A stretch of 7,329 bases of DNA from Thermoplasmata archaeon (GCA_030637965.1 DAOWFO010000085.1:1-7329), one strand, 5' to 3'. Shown: positions 1 to 6,859, counted from the first letter of the stretch. Numbers and translations: made by a program. The notes: generated from the letters alone by a model not told the origin.

Positions 1-2
1 AT

Positions 3-980
3 GCATATTGTAATGAATTTTTCTATTATGCCAATGTATCATATGTTGGTGGAATATTAACAATCCGTGGAAAATCGTACGATCCGAAACCATATGGAAA
101 CCTTAGTAGCATATATGTTTGGGTTGAAAATGATGAATCACAAATCATCTTTTCTGACTGGAGAAATAATACAGAAATGTATTACGAAGGAGAGTGGGTT
201 ACGGGAGAGAAAGCCCCAATGGGTCGTGGAGGTGCATTATCCTACATGCCCGAAGATTTTGAAAGGGAAATCTTATGGGCATCTAATGGTAAATTCACTG
301 GAATGGATGATGTAATCAACGCGTTTAACGAGGGTAGCGGTTTTGTGTTTTTCTCAGGTCACGGTAGTCCAAATTCCTGGGGAGATCAATATCCTGGTAT
401 ACCTGGGGATCGTGGTCCTGCAAGTGTAACAGGATTACTTGTTACTACACTCCGTATTTTCCGTCCATTAGATTTTCTTAAAATTTCTAAGCAAAATTTC
501 CCAATTGATACACTATCGAATGGGGATAAACTACCTATTATGGTCATTGGTGGATGTCATAATAGCCAATTTAATGTTTCGATAGTCCCTGGATTATTTG
601 AAGGTCTTGAATTTTTATTTCCTGCTTTACCAAAGTCATATATGTGGTGTCATGGAGCTCCTGTTCCAGAATGTATGAGTTGGCGTATTATTCGTAATCC
701 AAACGGTGGAGCAATAGCAACTATGGGTAATTCAGGTCTTGGTTATGGAGTTCCAGGTGTTGATTGTACTACTGGTGGAGGAGATGCATGGGTTACTAGT
801 GAATTTTTCAGGCAATACGGTGAAAAGGGACATGATATTCTAGGAGACGCATACCAACAAACGTTAACTAGTTATATAAACTCATTTGATATGAATAATC
901 TTGAAGAAGGCCATCCAAAAACAGTCACACAATGGGTACTACTTGGAGATCCGAGTCTGAAAATTGGAGGTTACTCCTAA
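3..980 (+). CDS. Gingipain-like peptidase, family C25 (C-terminal part, 5' end outside window)
   Basis: The frame is open from the first complete codon at base 3 to TAA at 978-980, giving about 325 residues; the true start lies to the left, and the internal ATG at 177 is not the real start. The segment carries the His-Gly/Cys dyad of caspase-fold (clan CD) peptidases: FFSGHGS with the catalytic His at 360-362, then MVIGGCHNSQF with the catalytic Cys at 555-557, each after a hydrophobic strand. Downstream are GGAIATMGNSGLGYG and the C-terminal WVLLGDPSLKIGGY, which I recall as typical of archaeal C25 proteins. The family comprises secreted cysteine endopeptidases that in gingipains cleave after Arg or Lys; specificity here cannot be read. 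The protein stops right after the catalytic domain, with no visible C-terminal membrane anchor or sorting domain. Signal peptide and propeptide would be in the missing part. Family call is strong; export is inferred. Confidence 0.85.
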   Translation, partial: AYCNEFFYYANVSYVGGILTIRGKSYDPKPYGNLSSIYVWVENDESQIIFSDWRNNTEMYYEGEWVTGEKAPMGRGGALSYMPEDFEREILWASNGKFTGMDDVINAFNEGSGFVFFSGHGSPNSWGDQYPGIPGDRGPASVTGLLVTTLRIFRPLDFLKISKQNFPIDTLSNGDKLPIMVIGGCHNSQFNVSIVPGLFEGLEFLFPALPKSYMWCHGAPVPECMSWRIIRNPNGGAIATMGNSGLGYGVPGVDCTTGGGDAWVTSEFFRQYGEKGHDILGDAYQQTLTSYINSFDMNNLEEGHPKTVTQWVLLGDPSLKIGGYS

Positions 981-1023
981 ATCTATCAATTTAAAAAAGA
1001 CAATTTGAGTATAATCTTCGAAG

Positions 1024-1029
1024 AAAAAA
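1024..1029 (-). terminator. Possible oligo-T terminator of serS
   Basis: Six A residues on the plus strand are a T6 run on the minus strand, about 65 nt past the serS stop codon. Archaeal termination commonly uses U-rich tracts without a hairpin. The rest of the 112-bp gap between the converging peptidase and serS genes is AT-rich and holds no gene I can see. Weak evidence. Confidence 0.3.
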
Positions 1030-1092
1030 TTCAGATAATACTATTAAAATGTCATAGAGACATTAACTAATACTAACTGTTAATATTTAATA

Positions 1093-2379
1093 TTAATGTT
1101 TAGTAATTTCCTTAAAATCAACATATTTATGTAGAGCTTTTGGTACTGTTATACTACCGTCGTTCTTTTGATAGTTTTCTAGAATACATGTCAATCCTCG
1201 TTGAATAGCTATAAGCGTTGAATTTAGGGTATGACAAATTTGTGTTGGCATACCATCCTTTTCTCTATACCTAATCTTTAATCTTCTTGCCTGGTAATCA
1301 GTACAGTTACTTGTAGAAACAAGTTCTCTATACTTTTGTTGTGCAGGATACCATGTTTCTAAATCATATTTCTTTGCTGCAACAATTCCAATATCTCCAG
1401 TGCAAATGTTAACCTTCTGATAAGGAATTCTTAGAGATTGCCAGAACAACTCTGCTGTCTCAAACAAATAATCATGTTCTTTCCAGCTATCTTTTGGACT
1501 AGTTATCGAAATTTGTTCTACTTTTTCAAAATGGTGTGTTCTAAAAATTCCTTTTGTATCCTTTCCATGGGCACCAGCTTCTGTTCTAAAGCAAGTGGAA
1601 AAACCAGCATATCGTATTGGAAAATCCTTATTATATAAAATTTCATCTGAATGCATTCCTATAAGTGGTGCTTCAGATGTACCAGCAAGAAACAAATCCT
1701 CATCTTGTATCTTATATACATCTTCTCTATAAGTTGGAAGGAAACCTCCTCCCTCCATCACAAATCCTTTTACAAGTGTTGGAGGAATAATCAGAGTAAA
1801 TCCTCTTTTTTTAAGTAATTTCACCGCATGAAATATCAATGCAAACTCTAGCTCAACTAACTCATTTTCCAAGTAATAAAAACGTGCTCCGGATGTTTTT
1901 GCAGCTCTTTCAATGTCCGCTAGTTGTAGGTTCTCAACCAAATCAACATGGGACTTTGGTGTAAAATCAAATTTCGGTTTTTCGCCCCATTTTGAAACAA
2001 TTTCGTTTCCTTCATCTCCTTCACCATATGGAACGCTTTTATGAAGGAGATTTGGTATGTGCAACAATAGTGTGTTTTTTTCTTCTTCAACTTTCTTTTG
2101 GAGTTCTTCCATTTTCTTTATTTTTTTAGGAATTTTCTTAGCTTCAAAAACAACCTTTTTAATATTTTCTTCCTTCCCATCTTTTTTTAGATTCTGTATT
2201 TCTTTGGTTAAATCATTTCTCTTTCTTCTAAGTTCATCTACCTGTATCTTTAGTTCTCTCCATTGTTTATCTTTTTTAATTAATTGTTCGAACATATCGA
2301 GATAATCTTCTTTCTTTCGTTTTTGCAAATTTTTTCTAACTAATTCAGGATTTTCTCTAATAAGTTTAATGTCTAACAT
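1093..2379 (-). CDS. serS: Seryl-tRNA synthetase (class II, standard type)
   Basis: Charges tRNA-Ser (and tRNA-Sec where present) with serine in the cytoplasm. The 428-residue length is normal for the bacterial/eukaryotic-like SerRS, as distinct from the atypical methanogen enzyme. Residues about 15-105 are Lys/Glu-rich and form the two-helix antiparallel coiled coil that grips the long variable arm of tRNA-Ser. The catalytic domain follows: motif 1 around residues 175-205 ending in IIPPTLV, the serine-binding TSEAPL loop at 234-239, motif 2 with FRTEAGAHG at 264-272 followed by FRTHHFEKVEQ, and motif 3 at about 385-404 (TLNSTLIAIQR then LENYQ) with the ATP-binding Arg at 394. The ATG start gives the expected N-terminal MLDIKLIREN and lies about 30 nt from a TATA-like box. 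It is transcribed alone, with the feoB remnant upstream. Family and start are both secure. Confidence 0.97.
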   Translation of the reverse strand: MLDIKLIRENPELVRKNLQKRKKEDYLDMFEQLIKKDKQWRELKIQVDELRRKRNDLTKEIQNLKKDGKEENIKKVVFEAKKIPKKIKKMEELQKKVEEEKNTLLLHIPNLLHKSVPYGEGDEGNEIVSKWGEKPKFDFTPKSHVDLVENLQLADIERAAKTSGARFYYLENELVELEFALIFHAVKLLKKRGFTLIIPPTLVKGFVMEGGGFLPTYREDVYKIQDEDLFLAGTSEAPLIGMHSDEILYNKDFPIRYAGFSTCFRTEAGAHGKDTKGIFRTHHFEKVEQISITSPKDSWKEHDYLFETAELFWQSLRIPYQKVNICTGDIGIVAAKKYDLETWYPAQQKYRELVSTSNCTDYQARRLKIRYREKDGMPTQICHTLNSTLIAIQRGLTCILENYQKNDGSITVPKALHKYVDFKEITKH

Positions 2380-2403
2380 ACAACTGGTTTCTGTAATTGA
2401 TAA

Positions 2404-2414
2404 CTTTTTAATAG
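2404..2414 (-). promoter_or_regulatory. TATA-like box of serS
   Basis: On the minus strand this reads ctattaaaaag, centred about 30 nt upstream of the serS ATG. Archaeal transcription starts about 25 nt downstream of the TATA centre, so the mRNA would have a very short leader or none. No Shine-Dalgarno sequence precedes the ATG, which agrees with this. Confidence 0.5.
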
Positions 2415-2433
2415 TGTTTTGATGACTACAAAA

Positions 2434-2939
2434 TTATTTTTGATAGCTTTTTCTAAAAAAGATATAAAATCCAAATAGAATAGTTCTTATTGTAAATCCT
2501 ACAGCAACTGCGGAAACAATCATTATTGCAACAGATTTCATCATATCAATAATTCCTAATTCTTTGAGGAGGACAACTAACTTAGCAACACATGGAAAAT
2601 ATACTGCAAGTATAATTGCTGCAATGATCAACTACAGTGGGTTCATAACTGGTGATATTAACATACCAACTGCAAGATCTTTTCTAAAAAATCCTATTGC
2701 CATTGCAATACTTGCATCTCCAGGTAAACTAAAAATTCCGTAAATCAAAGGTGATGGAATAAAGCCAAACCAACCGAGAAAACCACCATAATATAGAAGA
2801 TTGATTGCTACTACGCCAAAAAATAAATCAGTATTGTTTCTCTTAAAAACCGGCGAATTCTCATTCCAGTTTTCTTAATTATATTCTTAAAACTCGCCCG
2901 ACGATAAGAAGGTATTTCAAGAAAGCAAGGAGATTTGTA
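2434..2939 (-). pseudogene. feoB: Decayed C-terminal remnant of ferrous iron transporter FeoB
   Basis: FeoB is a membrane Fe(II) transporter of roughly 600-700 residues with an N-terminal GTPase; only the C-terminal permease end is left here, about 165 codons. Reading inward from 2939, one frame gives KSPCFLEIPSYRRASFKN, matching the FeoB stretch before the last helices (pattern SPF..E.PPYR.P), and continues RRFLRETILIYFL before two TAG codons at 2808-2813. The next frame takes over at a six-base homopolymer (2818-2823) with GVVAINLLYYGGFLGWFGF, then IAMAIGFFRKDLAVGML, matching the FeoB GFLRKD motif. A TAG at 2632-2634 interrupts where FeoB homologues usually have Gln, and the frame continues as LIIAAIILAVYFPCVAKL, the FeoB YxPC motif, to TAA at 2434. 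Above 2939 the frame meets TGA and runs into the hypC promoter, so the GTPase and most of the permease are gone. Homology is by motif recall; decay is seen directly. Confidence 0.85.
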
Positions 2940-2957
2940 TCACTAATCTTAACAGGA

Positions 2958-2970
2958 GAAAGTTTATATT
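2958..2970 (+). promoter_or_regulatory. BRE/TATA promoter of hypC-hypD
   Basis: A purine-rich gaaag (BRE-like) is followed by tttatatt, centred about 29 nt before the hypC ATG at 2995. This is the clearest archaeal promoter in the window. It predicts a transcript starting within a few nt of that ATG, which supports the shorter start over the in-frame ATG at 2974, a codon that would lie upstream of the expected transcription start. Confidence 0.65.
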
Positions 2971-2994
2971 ACCTTGTTGTATAATTGCAAAATT

Positions 2995-3228
2995 ATGTGT
3001 CTTGCAATACCTGGAAAAATAATAGAAATCGACAATGAAAAAGAGATTGCGATCATTGATTATGGAGATGGTACCAAACGTAAAGCTAACGTTAATCTTG
3101 TAGATGTAAAACTTGGTGACTATGTTCTTGTCCATGCCGGTTTTGCAATTGAAAAATTAAATGAAAAAGAAGCTCAAGAGACACTAGATCTTTTTAGAGA
3201 AATGTTATCTGCGGGGGGATATAACTAG
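2995..3228 (+). CDS. hypC: [NiFe]-hydrogenase maturation chaperone HypC
   Basis: HypC is a small OB-fold chaperone that binds HypD and carries the Fe(CN)2CO unit to the hydrogenase large subunit. The protein has 77 residues and begins MCLAIPGKI; the Cys at position 2, exposed after removal of Met, is the invariant functional residue. This decides the start: an ATG 21 nt upstream in frame would bury the Cys inside the chain. The second conserved block, GDYVLVHAGFAI at 41-52, contains the conserved His at 47. The tail EKEAQETLDLFREM is the usual C-terminal helix. It is first in a two-gene operon; its TAG stop shares one base with the GTG start of hypD, suggesting translational coupling between partners that form a complex. 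Identification is secure. Confidence 0.96.
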   Translation: MCLAIPGKIIEIDNEKEIAIIDYGDGTKRKANVNLVDVKLGDYVLVHAGFAIEKLNEKEAQETLDLFREMLSAGGYN

Positions 3229-4316
3229 TGTTTTCACTTAGGGATAAAAAACTAGCAAGAGACATTGTTATTGAGATAAAAAAATTGGATGTAAATCTTA
3301 AATTTATGCATGTCTGCGGAACACATCAAGACACATTAATAAAACATGGTTTGGATGTGTTGCTTAAGGAATGTGGCATTGAGATCGGTCAGGGACCAGG
3401 GTGTCCCGTCTGCGTTACAACTCAGAGAGAAATCGAGGAAATGTTAATATTAGCACAAAAAGGTAAAACGGTAACAACTTTTGGCGATATGATAAATGTT
3501 CCTGGTGAAAAACAATCTTTACAAAGCATTCGAACAGAAGGATACGACGTTCGGATGGTATATGGAATAGATGACGCCGTTTCCATTGCAGAAACCAACA
3601 GAGATAAAGAAGTTGTTTTCATGGCCATCGGTTTTGAAACAACGGCACCCACTACAGCATCTGTTTTACTAAAAAATCCTCCAAGTAATTTTTCAATTTT
3701 ATGTTGCCATCGTACTATACCATATGCTTTGAAGGCTTTACTTGATATGGGGGAAATAAAAATCGACGGCCTTATTGAACCTGGTCATGTCTCAACAATA
3801 ATTGGAACAAGACCTTACGAATTTATTTCTGAAGATTACTATATACCCCAAGTCGTTGCGGGTTTCGAACCTATTGATATTCTGATGGCTGTTTGGATGC
3901 TTGTAAAACAGATTAAGAATGAGAAAGCATATATTCAAAACGAATACATTCGTGTTGTGAAAGATGAGGGTAATGTAAAGGCTCAAATGGCTATTAATGA
4001 AGTCTTTAAGCCTGGTGACATAAAATGGAGAGGATTTCCAGTTATTCCCCAGTCGGGCCTTGTTCTGAAGAAAAAGTTTGAGAAGTATGATGCGAGGAAA
4101 AAATTTGCAATGGATCTTGATGTATTAAAGGAAAGGGAGTTTAAAGATCCTAAAGGATGTCGATGTGGAGAATTATTAAGAGGGATATCGTCACCACATG
4201 AATGCCCCCTGTTTGGAAAAATATGCAAACCCGAAAAACCAGTTGGTCCTTGTATGGTTTCCATCGAAGGAAGTTGTAATATCGAATATAGATATTCCGA
4301 AAAAAATAAAAAATAG
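3228..4316 (+). CDS. hypD: [NiFe]-hydrogenase maturation protein HypD
   Basis: HypD is a [4Fe-4S] protein that, with HypC and HypE, assembles the Fe(CN)2CO centre of [NiFe] hydrogenases in the cytoplasm. The 362-residue length is standard. Family motifs are in order: FMHVCGTHQ (Cys30), GPGCPVC (Cys59 and Cys62, redox and iron-handling residues), GFETTAPTTA at 135-144, and the C-terminal cysteine cluster CRCGELLRG, HECPLFGKICKP, GPCMVS (Cys311, 313, 326, 333, 342) that binds the cluster, with a further Cys350. The start is GTG, overlapping the hypC stop by one base; the G-run at 3212-3217, ten nt upstream, could act as a weak ribosome-binding site within hypC, and coupling to hypC translation is likely. 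All expected cysteines are present, so the protein should be functional. The stop is TAG. Confidence 0.97.
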   Translation: MFSLRDKKLARDIVIEIKKLDVNLKFMHVCGTHQDTLIKHGLDVLLKECGIEIGQGPGCPVCVTTQREIEEMLILAQKGKTVTTFGDMINVPGEKQSLQSIRTEGYDVRMVYGIDDAVSIAETNRDKEVVFMAIGFETTAPTTASVLLKNPPSNFSILCCHRTIPYALKALLDMGEIKIDGLIEPGHVSTIIGTRPYEFISEDYYIPQVVAGFEPIDILMAVWMLVKQIKNEKAYIQNEYIRVVKDEGNVKAQMAINEVFKPGDIKWRGFPVIPQSGLVLKKKFEKYDARKKFAMDLDVLKEREFKDPKGCRCGELLRGISSPHECPLFGKICKPEKPVGPCMVSIEGSCNIEYRYSEKNKK

Positions 4317-4355
4317 TGAATTGATTAGGTTCTTAAGTTATACTGCCTTTATTGG

Positions 4356-4366
4356 TAATATAAAAT
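4356..4366 (+). promoter_or_regulatory. TATA-like box of the 170-residue ORF
   Basis: The sequence taatataaaat lies centred about 27 nt before the ATG at 4388, predicting a leaderless mRNA. It indicates that the gene downstream of hypD has its own promoter and need not be part of the hyp operon, despite lying only 71 nt past hypD. Confidence 0.55.
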
Positions 4367-4387
4367 CTTCAAAAGAAGGCAATAATA

Positions 4388-4900
4388 ATGTCAAAAATAA
4401 GCGATAAAAAACGAGAGTTTGACAGAAGACGAAATGAGTGGAGAAAAAAACATAGATCTCTTGATGGAAAAATTATATTGTTCCCTAATAAACCTCCCGA
4501 ACATATTAATGCACGTGGAAGTAAAACATATAACTGGTTTTGGAAAAAGATACTTTTAGTAGTAAATCTTCAAGATATTCCTGCAATTATTACTAACATT
4601 AAAGACCAAATTAGCAATGAGAAAGACAAAAGAAAAATACAGACATTTAGAACGATGATAGGAATGGCTGAAGATGCTTATAAATTCAAACAATTGGATG
4701 GTATCAAAGAATTTGATACAGAACTTCAACTAGGAGAAACACCAGCTTATAACTCTAATCTAGGAATAATCTATAAAAATGGGGATATATATACAGCAGA
4801 TTATAACGAAGATGAAAGTAAATTAATTCTTCGTGACATAGAAGGTGTTATTTTAGATTTGCAGCATTCAGACAATGGTGGGAAGCAAAAGACAAAATAG
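4388..4900 (+). CDS. Hypothetical protein, 170 residues, basic N-terminus
   Basis: I do not recognise a family. The first 25 residues are strongly basic (MSKISDKKREFDRRRNEWRK), followed by a segment with NWFWKKILLVV at about 48-58 that is hydrophobic but too short for a confident membrane span. Residues 75-110 look helical and charged; the C-terminal 50 residues alternate like beta strands (LGIIYKNGDIYTADY, then LILRDIEGVIL). There are no cysteines and no metal-binding or nucleotide-binding motif, so the protein is probably cytoplasmic. The ATG sits 27 nt from a good TATA-like box. Codon use is like that of the neighbours and the frame is clean for 513 nt, so it is very likely a real gene. 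It follows hypD on the same strand, but a role in hydrogenase maturation is not supported by anything seen in the protein. Confidence 0.75.
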   Translation: MSKISDKKREFDRRRNEWRKKHRSLDGKIILFPNKPPEHINARGSKTYNWFWKKILLVVNLQDIPAIITNIKDQISNEKDKRKIQTFRTMIGMAEDAYKFKQLDGIKEFDTELQLGETPAYNSNLGIIYKNGDIYTADYNEDESKLILRDIEGVILDLQHSDNGGKQKTK

Positions 4901-4988
4901 AACTCAAATAACAACCTATAGACGGATTGGAAAAATCAAAGTAGTAAAATTGTTCGCCAACATATATTATAGTGAGGACTAATGTCTA

Positions 4989-5010
4989 AGGTTTTTTTAA
5001 ATTTTATTTG
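4989..5010 (+). terminator. Oligo-T terminator of the 170-residue gene
   Basis: A T7 run at 4992-4998 followed by further T-rich sequence lies about 90 nt past the stop at 4900 and just before the end of the converging membrane-protein gene. It fits archaeal U-tract termination. The 123-bp gap from 4901 to 5023 holds nothing else I can identify. Confidence 0.45.
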
Positions 5011-5023
5011 AATAAGAAAATCC

Positions 5024-5809
5024 TCAACGTATTTTATCACGTAACTTGAAAATTGTCAATGTTACCACTATAGAAACTATATAAGCAGCAAAAGTCCCAA
5101 TATAAATATTATAAACAGGAAAAAGAAAATGAATCGCCGCTGCATATACTGCAACACTAGAAATACCTACTGTCATTGATTTTGCCATACCAGCAGCAAA
5201 TTTTGGACCATGTTCTCTAAACGAAATAAGCATTGTCGAAGATAAAATAGCGGGGAAAACAGAAAATATTCCACTAATTATAGCTCCTACATTTGAAAGT
5301 ATAACAGCAATAGAAATTACGGTACCTGCAAGTATGCCACGAAGAGCAATTTTTGATGGGTTATAATGTACCGTAACATTACCAGATGATGGTATTTTTT
5401 TTACTCGTTCAAGTACAATAATGGCAATAATTATTATAATTATATATATTGAAATAGAAATGAATACGTTCTCCAAATTGAAAATAAAAAGTAAAAGCGA
5501 CAATATTGCCCATATGGTTAACGACCCAAAAAATGCAACATATATAGAGCGGTGGACAAGAAGTGCAAATAATAACAGAAAAATCACATTAATCCCCAAC
5601 TCTGCAGGAACAACAGCAGCTGATTTGGCAGCAAAATCAACGTTTTGGTTTAGGGCAATAAAAATAAATGCGATAACAATAGTTGATGGAAGGGTTCCGA
5701 AAATCCCCCCAATTTTTGTTCCGTAACGTTCAGCAATATACATTATGAGAACAACTATAATTGCTGAAAGAGTAAATGGTAGGACCACTTGAAGGAGAAT
5801 AGAAAACAT
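5024..5809 (-). CDS. Multi-pass membrane protein with two related halves
   Basis: The 261-residue protein is highly hydrophobic, with about eight predicted helices (roughly 5-25, 33-53, 68-88, 90-110, 114-133, 155-173, 176-197, 210-230, 236-255; one may be re-entrant) and little soluble sequence beyond the loop at 134-152. The two halves resemble each other: GGIFGTLP at 34-41 and SGIFSVFP at 179-186, each followed exactly 18 residues after the Pro by FAAKSAA (59-65) or FAAGMAK (204-210). Such duplicated Gly/Pro-containing helices are common in small transporters. It somewhat resembles DUF3147-type membrane proteins, which I recall only loosely; substrate unknown. The ATG start lies 27 nt from a TATA-like box. 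It is transcribed divergently from the alkylation-repair gene across an 86-bp gap and converges on the 170-residue gene. Confidence 0.85.
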   Translation of the reverse strand: MFSILLQVVLPFTLSAIIVVLIMYIAERYGTKIGGIFGTLPSTIVIAFIFIALNQNVDFAAKSAAVVPAELGINVIFLLLFALLVHRSIYVAFFGSLTIWAILSLLLFIFNLENVFISISIYIIIIIIAIIVLERVKKIPSSGNVTVHYNPSKIALRGILAGTVISIAVILSNVGAIISGIFSVFPAILSSTMLISFREHGPKFAAGMAKSMTVGISSVAVYAAAIHFLFPVYNIYIGTFAAYIVSIVVTLTIFKLRDKIR

Positions 5810-5830
5810 ATGTTTATGAGATATTGTCTG

Positions 5831-5842
5831 GATATAAAATGT
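5831..5842 (-). promoter_or_regulatory. TATA-like box of the duplicated membrane-protein gene
   Basis: On the minus strand this reads acattttatatc, centred about 27 nt from the ATG at 5809, predicting a leaderless transcript. It shares the 86-bp divergent intergenic region with the promoter of the DNA repair gene. Confidence 0.5.
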
Positions 5843-5852
5843 TTATTTATTA

Positions 5853-5866
5853 AAAAAGATTTTATA
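5853..5866 (+). promoter_or_regulatory. BRE/TATA-like promoter of the alkylation-repair gene
   Basis: The run aaaaagattttata combines an A/G-rich BRE-like half and a TATA-like ttttata, centred about 33 nt before the ATG at 5896. Transcription would start roughly 5-8 nt before the ATG. A second A/T-rich stretch near 5871-5885 is too close to the ATG to be the box for a leaderless start. Confidence 0.4.
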
Positions 5867-5895
5867 CCAATTCATAAATTTTATCATTAATAAAT

Positions 5896-6579
5896 ATGGA
5901 ATATAACAATGTAATTGGAAAATTAAAATCCTTAAAAGATCCTGAAGCTGTAAAAGGTATGGCACGTTTTGGTATTAATCCAAAAAACAATTTTGGTATT
6001 AGTGTTACAAAATTACGTGAGTATGCAAAAGAAATTGGGAAAGATCATAATCTAGCTTTAAAACTATGGGAATCCGGTATTCGCGATGCGCAAATGTTAG
6101 CAGCCCATATCGATGATCCAAAACTTGTCACAGGAGAACAGCTAGAAAAATGGGTATATGATTTTGACTCGTGGGACGTTTGTGACAATTGTTGTATGCA
6201 TCTTTTTTATAAAACTCAATTTGTCTACGAAAAGATTGTAGAATGGAGCAAATGTGAAAAGGAATTTGTAAAAAGAGCGGGATTTACATTGATTGCTTCC
6301 CTATCTATTCACGATAAAAAATCAAATGATAAAATATTTGAAGAGTTCCTACAAATTATAAAAAGAGAATCTACTGACGAACGTAATTATGTTAAAAAAG
6401 CTATTAACTGGGCACTACGGCAGATTGGTAAGAAAAATAGGAATCTCAACATTAAAGCAATAAAAATTGCAAGAGGAATTCGAAAAATCGACTCTAAATC
6501 AGCCAGATGGATTGCAACTAACGCAATAAAAGAATTAACAGATGAAAAGGTTAAATATAGATTAAATAAAAAAGATTAA
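5896..6579 (+). CDS. DNA alkylation repair protein, AlkD-like (HEAT-like glycosylase family)
   Basis: The protein belongs to the HEAT-like-repeat DNA glycosylase family (AlkC/AlkD type), which excises cationic alkylated bases such as 3-methyladenine and 7-methylguanine to start base excision repair. Its 227 residues match AlkD length and are almost all alpha-helical. Visible motifs: FGINPKNNFGISVTKLREYAKEIG near the N-terminus, ESGIRDAQMLAAHIDDP at 59-75, FDSWDVCDNCC at 90-100 and VKKAINWALRQIGKKN at 166-181. In B. cereus AlkD the active site uses a Trp and an Asp four residues later plus a second Trp about 78 residues on; Trp93, Asp97 and Trp172 fit that spacing, so activity is plausible. 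ATG start agrees with the family N-terminus. It is a single gene, divergent from the membrane protein. Family is secure; substrate preference and whether it is a housekeeping glycosylase are inference. Confidence 0.92.
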   Translation: MEYNNVIGKLKSLKDPEAVKGMARFGINPKNNFGISVTKLREYAKEIGKDHNLALKLWESGIRDAQMLAAHIDDPKLVTGEQLEKWVYDFDSWDVCDNCCMHLFYKTQFVYEKIVEWSKCEKEFVKRAGFTLIASLSIHDKKSNDKIFEEFLQIIKRESTDERNYVKKAINWALRQIGKKNRNLNIKAIKIARGIRKIDSKSARWIATNAIKELTDEKVKYRLNKKD

Positions 6580-6584
6580 CTAAA

Positions 6585-6836
6585 TTATCTTTTTGGTTTG
6601 AATTTCTCAATATTTTTATTTGCATAGCGGTTTGTTAAGTTAAAATATAGATATACAACACCAAGTTCTATTCCAAAAATAATTAAGAAATAACCAAATG
6701 CTGAAACGATCTTCATTAAATCGACTTTATTTGTAAAATCTAAACCAAAGTTAATAATCATTGAACCAAGGAATGGTATAAACATTCCAACTATTACAAG
6801 TGCCAATATCTGTATTAAATCTCTATTTTTACCCAT
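6585..6836 (-). CDS. Small membrane protein with two helices, unknown function
   Basis: An 83-residue protein with two strong hydrophobic spans, about residues 7-30 (ILALVIVGMFIPFLGSMII) and 42-66 (VSAFGYFLIIFGIELGVVY), joined by a short polar loop with Asp and Lys, and a basic C-terminal tail ending KFKPKR that should lie in the cytoplasm. I do not recognise a family. The ATG at 6836 is preferred to the in-frame TTG one codon upstream because the spacing to the TATA-like box (about 29 nt) suits it. Its stop codon lies five nt from the stop of the converging DNA repair gene, so the two transcripts must overlap at their 3' ends. The clean hydrophobic pattern and the promoter support a real gene. 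Confidence 0.7.
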   Translation of the reverse strand: MGKNRDLIQILALVIVGMFIPFLGSMIINFGLDFTNKVDLMKIVSAFGYFLIIFGIELGVVYLYFNLTNRYANKNIEKFKPKR

Positions 6837-6859
6837 CAAAGTCTACTTATAAATAATAC

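Noticed and set aside
67..315. 82-codon plus-strand ORF
   Set aside because: It lies in another frame inside the C25 peptidase, whose frame is open from base 3 and continues family-like sequence.
1080..1096. Inverted repeat with 8-bp arms at the end of serS
   Set aside because: The arms are made only of A and T in an AT-rich gap and include the stop codon; chance is a sufficient explanation and the stem would be very weak.
2057..2305. Ser/Phe-rich plus-strand ORF
   Set aside because: It is antisense to the Lys/Glu-rich coiled coil of SerRS; AAA/GAA codons read backward give Phe and Ser.
2434..2631. A separate small membrane protein starting at TTG 2631
   Set aside because: The frame continues upstream through a TAG with further FeoB-like sequence, so it is the end of the feoB remnant and not an independent gene.
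2974..2994. Upstream in-frame ATG extending HypC by seven residues
   Set aside because: HypC needs Cys at position 2, and the TATA box at 2958-2970 places the transcription start near 2992, after this ATG.
5421..5726. 101-codon plus-strand ORF
   Set aside because: It is antisense to the duplicated membrane protein, which has a clear helix pattern and promoter.
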